Below are positions 62,523 through 64,000 of a stretch of 64,000 bases of DNA, one piece after another; position 1 is the first letter of the stretch, and each line of letters begins with the position of its first letter. Location of the stretch: assembly GCF_026339875.1 (NCBI RefSeq), contig NZ_JAPEPZ010000001.1, positions 8,060,001 to 8,124,000 of the forward strand, read 5' to 3'. The notes below the pieces were generated by a model, which worked only from the letters and a program-made list of their open reading frames with translations, was not told where the DNA came from and did not search any database. The DNA is from Streptomyces sp. NBC_01571. Lineage in GTDB: Bacteria; Actinomycetota; Actinomycetes; Streptomycetales; Streptomycetaceae. The translations under genes and the position numbers were made by a program.

Positions 62523-62702
62523 GGATGACCTTCGTAGCGGATGATGCCGCGCTGGAACGGGGGACGGCGGCTTTCCCGGGATCGTACCGGTCGTGGGCCA
62601 CAACTGGGCAAGCCAGGAAGCCGAGTCGGCGGCCGAAGAGTGTTGACGGGGTGTGATCTTCTTCTCGAAGAAAACACCCCGAACCAGGACATCCAACCCC
62701 GG

Positions 62703-63908
62703 CTAGCCCTGGAGTCGATACTCTTCGAGCAGTCGGCGCCCGATGATCATTTTCTGGATTTCGGCGGTACCTTCACCGATCAACAGCATCGGCGCCTCGC
62801 GGTAGAGGCGCTCGATCTCGTACTCCTTGGAGAAGCCGTAGCCGCCGTGGATCCGGAAGGCATCCTCGACGACTTCCTTGCAGTATTCGGACGCGAGGTA
62901 CTTCGCCATCCCCGCTTCGAGGTCGTTTCGTTCACCGGAGTCCTTTTTGCGTGCCGCGTTCACCATCATCGCATGGGCGGCCTCGACCTTGGTGGCCATC
63001 TCGGCCAGCTTGAACTGGATGGCCTGATGCTGCGCGATCGGCTTGCCGAAAGTGTGACGCTGCTGGGCATACGAGACACCGAGCTCGAAGGCACGCTGAG
63101 CGACACCGCAGCCACGGGCCGCCACGTTCACGCGGCCGACCTCCACTCCGTCCATCATTTGGTAAAACCCTCGGCCGGTGGCGCCGCCGAGCACCCGATT
63201 GGCCGGAACGCGCAATCCGTCCATGATGAGCTCGGTGGTGTCGACACCCTTGTAGCCCATCTTGTCGATCTTCCCGGGGATCGTGAGGCCGGGGCGGACC
63301 TCGCCGAAGCCGGGCTCCTTCTCGACCAGGAAGGTCGTCATCGACTTGTGCGGCGCCGTGCCCTCGGGGTGGCCCTCGTCGCTGCGCACGAGCACGGCCA
63401 CCAGAGTCGACGAGCCGCCGTTCGTCAGCCACATCTTCTGACCGTTCAGGACGTACTCGTCACCGTCCCGGACCGCCTTGGACGAGATCGCCGACACGTC
63501 CGAGCCGAGCGCCGGCTCCGACATCGAGAACGCGCCACGCACCTCGCCCAGCGCCATCCGGGGCAGGAAGTGGTCCTTCTGCTCCTGGGTGCCGTGCTGC
63601 TTGATCATGTACGCCACGATGAAGTGCGTGTTGATGATGCCGGACACCGACATCCACCCGCGGGCGATCTCCTCGACGCAGAGCGCGTACGTGAGGAGCG
63701 ACTCCCCCAGACCCCCGTACTCCTCGGGGATCATCAGGCCGAACAGGCCGAGTTCCTTCAGGCCGTCGACGATCTGCTGCGGGTACTCGTCGCGGTGCTC
63801 CAGCTCGGTGGCGACCGGGATGATCTCCTTGTCCACGAAGTCGCGGACCGTGGAGAGGATCTCCTGCTGGACGTCGGTCAGACCGGCGGTCTGGGCGAGT
63901 CGCGCCAT
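62703..63908 (-). CDS. Acyl-CoA dehydrogenase (methylsuccinyl-CoA dehydrogenase candidate)
   Basis: The 401-residue protein shows the usual motifs: IPEEYGGLG, FSMSEPALGSDVSAI and WLTNGG near FAD, then RHTFGKPIAQHQAIQFKLAEM, HGGYGFSKEYEIERLYREA with the terminal catalytic region, and IGEGTAEIQKMIIGRRLL. In Streptomyces the equivalent gene lies beside pssA/psd and upstream genes of the ethylmalonyl-CoA pathway (recalled, not searched), so methylsuccinyl-CoA dehydrogenase is a reasonable candidate. The exact acyl chain cannot be read from the sequence. Confidence 0.88.
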   Translation of the reverse strand: MARLAQTAGLTDVQQEILSTVRDFVDKEIIPVATELEHRDEYPQQIVDGLKELGLFGLMIPEEYGGLGESLLTYALCVEEIARGWMSVSGIINTHFIVAYMIKQHGTQEQKDHFLPRMALGEVRGAFSMSEPALGSDVSAISSKAVRDGDEYVLNGQKMWLTNGGSSTLVAVLVRSDEGHPEGTAPHKSMTTFLVEKEPGFGEVRPGLTIPGKIDKMGYKGVDTTELIMDGLRVPANRVLGGATGRGFYQMMDGVEVGRVNVAARGCGVAQRAFELGVSYAQQRHTFGKPIAQHQAIQFKLAEMATKVEAAHAMMVNAARKKDSGERNDLEAGMAKYLASEYCKEVVEDAFRIHGGYGFSKEYEIERLYREAPMLLIGEGTAEIQKMIIGRRLLEEYRLQG

Positions 63909-63910
63909 GG

Positions 63911-64000
63911 CTACTTCTCCGTCTTCTTCTCCGCGGGTGCGGTCGGCTCCGGGCGGCCGGGCTGCTCGCCGCCGCGCTCCTTGATGTACGTCTCGGTGGG
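63911..64000 (-). CDS. C-terminal end of the next gene (possibly MaoC-family)
   Basis: Thirty codons are visible, ending at TAG 63911; the frame continues off the window. The tail reads PTETYIKERGGEQPGRPEPT and ends in lysine-rich residues. It ends two bases before the acyl-CoA dehydrogenase ATG, so the two are in one operon. A MaoC-like hydratase is expected from synteny, but the visible part cannot prove it. Confidence 0.5.
   Translation of the reverse strand, partial: PTETYIKERGGEQPGRPEPTAPAEKKTEK

Noticed and set aside
1..64000. A search by eye for tRNA, rRNA, CRISPR repeats, prophage or known biosynthetic gene clusters.
   Set aside because: No cloverleaf, no regularly spaced repeats with unique spacers, no phage structural genes and no PKS or NRPS domains were seen.

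Overview
The window is high-GC actinobacterial DNA, almost certainly a Streptomyces chromosome. Supporting signs are third-position G/C saturation, frequent GTG starts, ATGA/GTGA-coupled operons, a twin-arginine phospholipase C, an LAxTG sortase substrate, and a pssA–psd–acyl-CoA dehydrogenase block that, from memory, matches the Streptomyces coelicolor arrangement. No rRNA, tRNA, CRISPR array, intact insertion sequence or phage was seen. The only mobile-element trace is a decayed IS5-like transposase fragment near 7.2–7.5 kb. All function calls rest on reading protein motifs and on family knowledge; no search was run.

Left part (1–26.9 kb). A truncated FUSC-family transporter is followed by a tightly coupled signalling operon: a PAS/GAF/PP2C phosphatase, a cobalamin-binding-domain protein, a STAS antagonist and a MarR regulator. 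Small metabolic genes follow: DUF5133, a RibD-like reductase, a VOC protein, a gamma-glutamyltransferase family protein and an inositol-phosphatase family protein. Next come a phosphoesterase plus phospholipase C pair, an FAD oxidoreductase, a macrodomain protein, a marR–MFS/UspA operon with a clear operator repeat, and a secreted M1 peptidase. The section ends with an SDR–SnoaL operon, LysR, a muconolactone-isomerase-like protein, a GPP34 protein and a TetR whose operator also lies in front of the SDR operon.

Middle (26.9–45.8 kb). A putative glycan or lipid-linked sugar locus holds a GT-C-like membrane protein, a molybdopterin oxidoreductase with membrane partner, a GT2 / TIGR04282 / SAM-methyltransferase operon with a minisatellite inside the methyltransferase gene, and a two-component system. 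It is followed by a cell-envelope region bracketed by two BlaI/M56-peptidase pairs, each with its own pair of dyad operators. Between them lie a flippase-like protein, a COG4705 membrane protein, a second two-component system, a PAP2 phosphatase and a DedA protein.

Right part (45.8–64 kb). Alkylation repair (Ada–AlkA fusion and Ogt) ends tail-to-tail with a sirtuin. A sortase-anchored DUF1996 protein, a NUDIX hydrolase, an ADP-ribosylglycohydrolase and a glycerate kinase follow. A PucR regulator is divergent from a five-gene branched-chain-amino-acid-type ABC importer, and the intergenic region carries a perfect 20-bp palindrome and an 18-bp triplicate repeat. The window closes with phosphatidylserine synthase, phosphatidylserine decarboxylase, an acyl-CoA dehydrogenase and the tail of the next gene.
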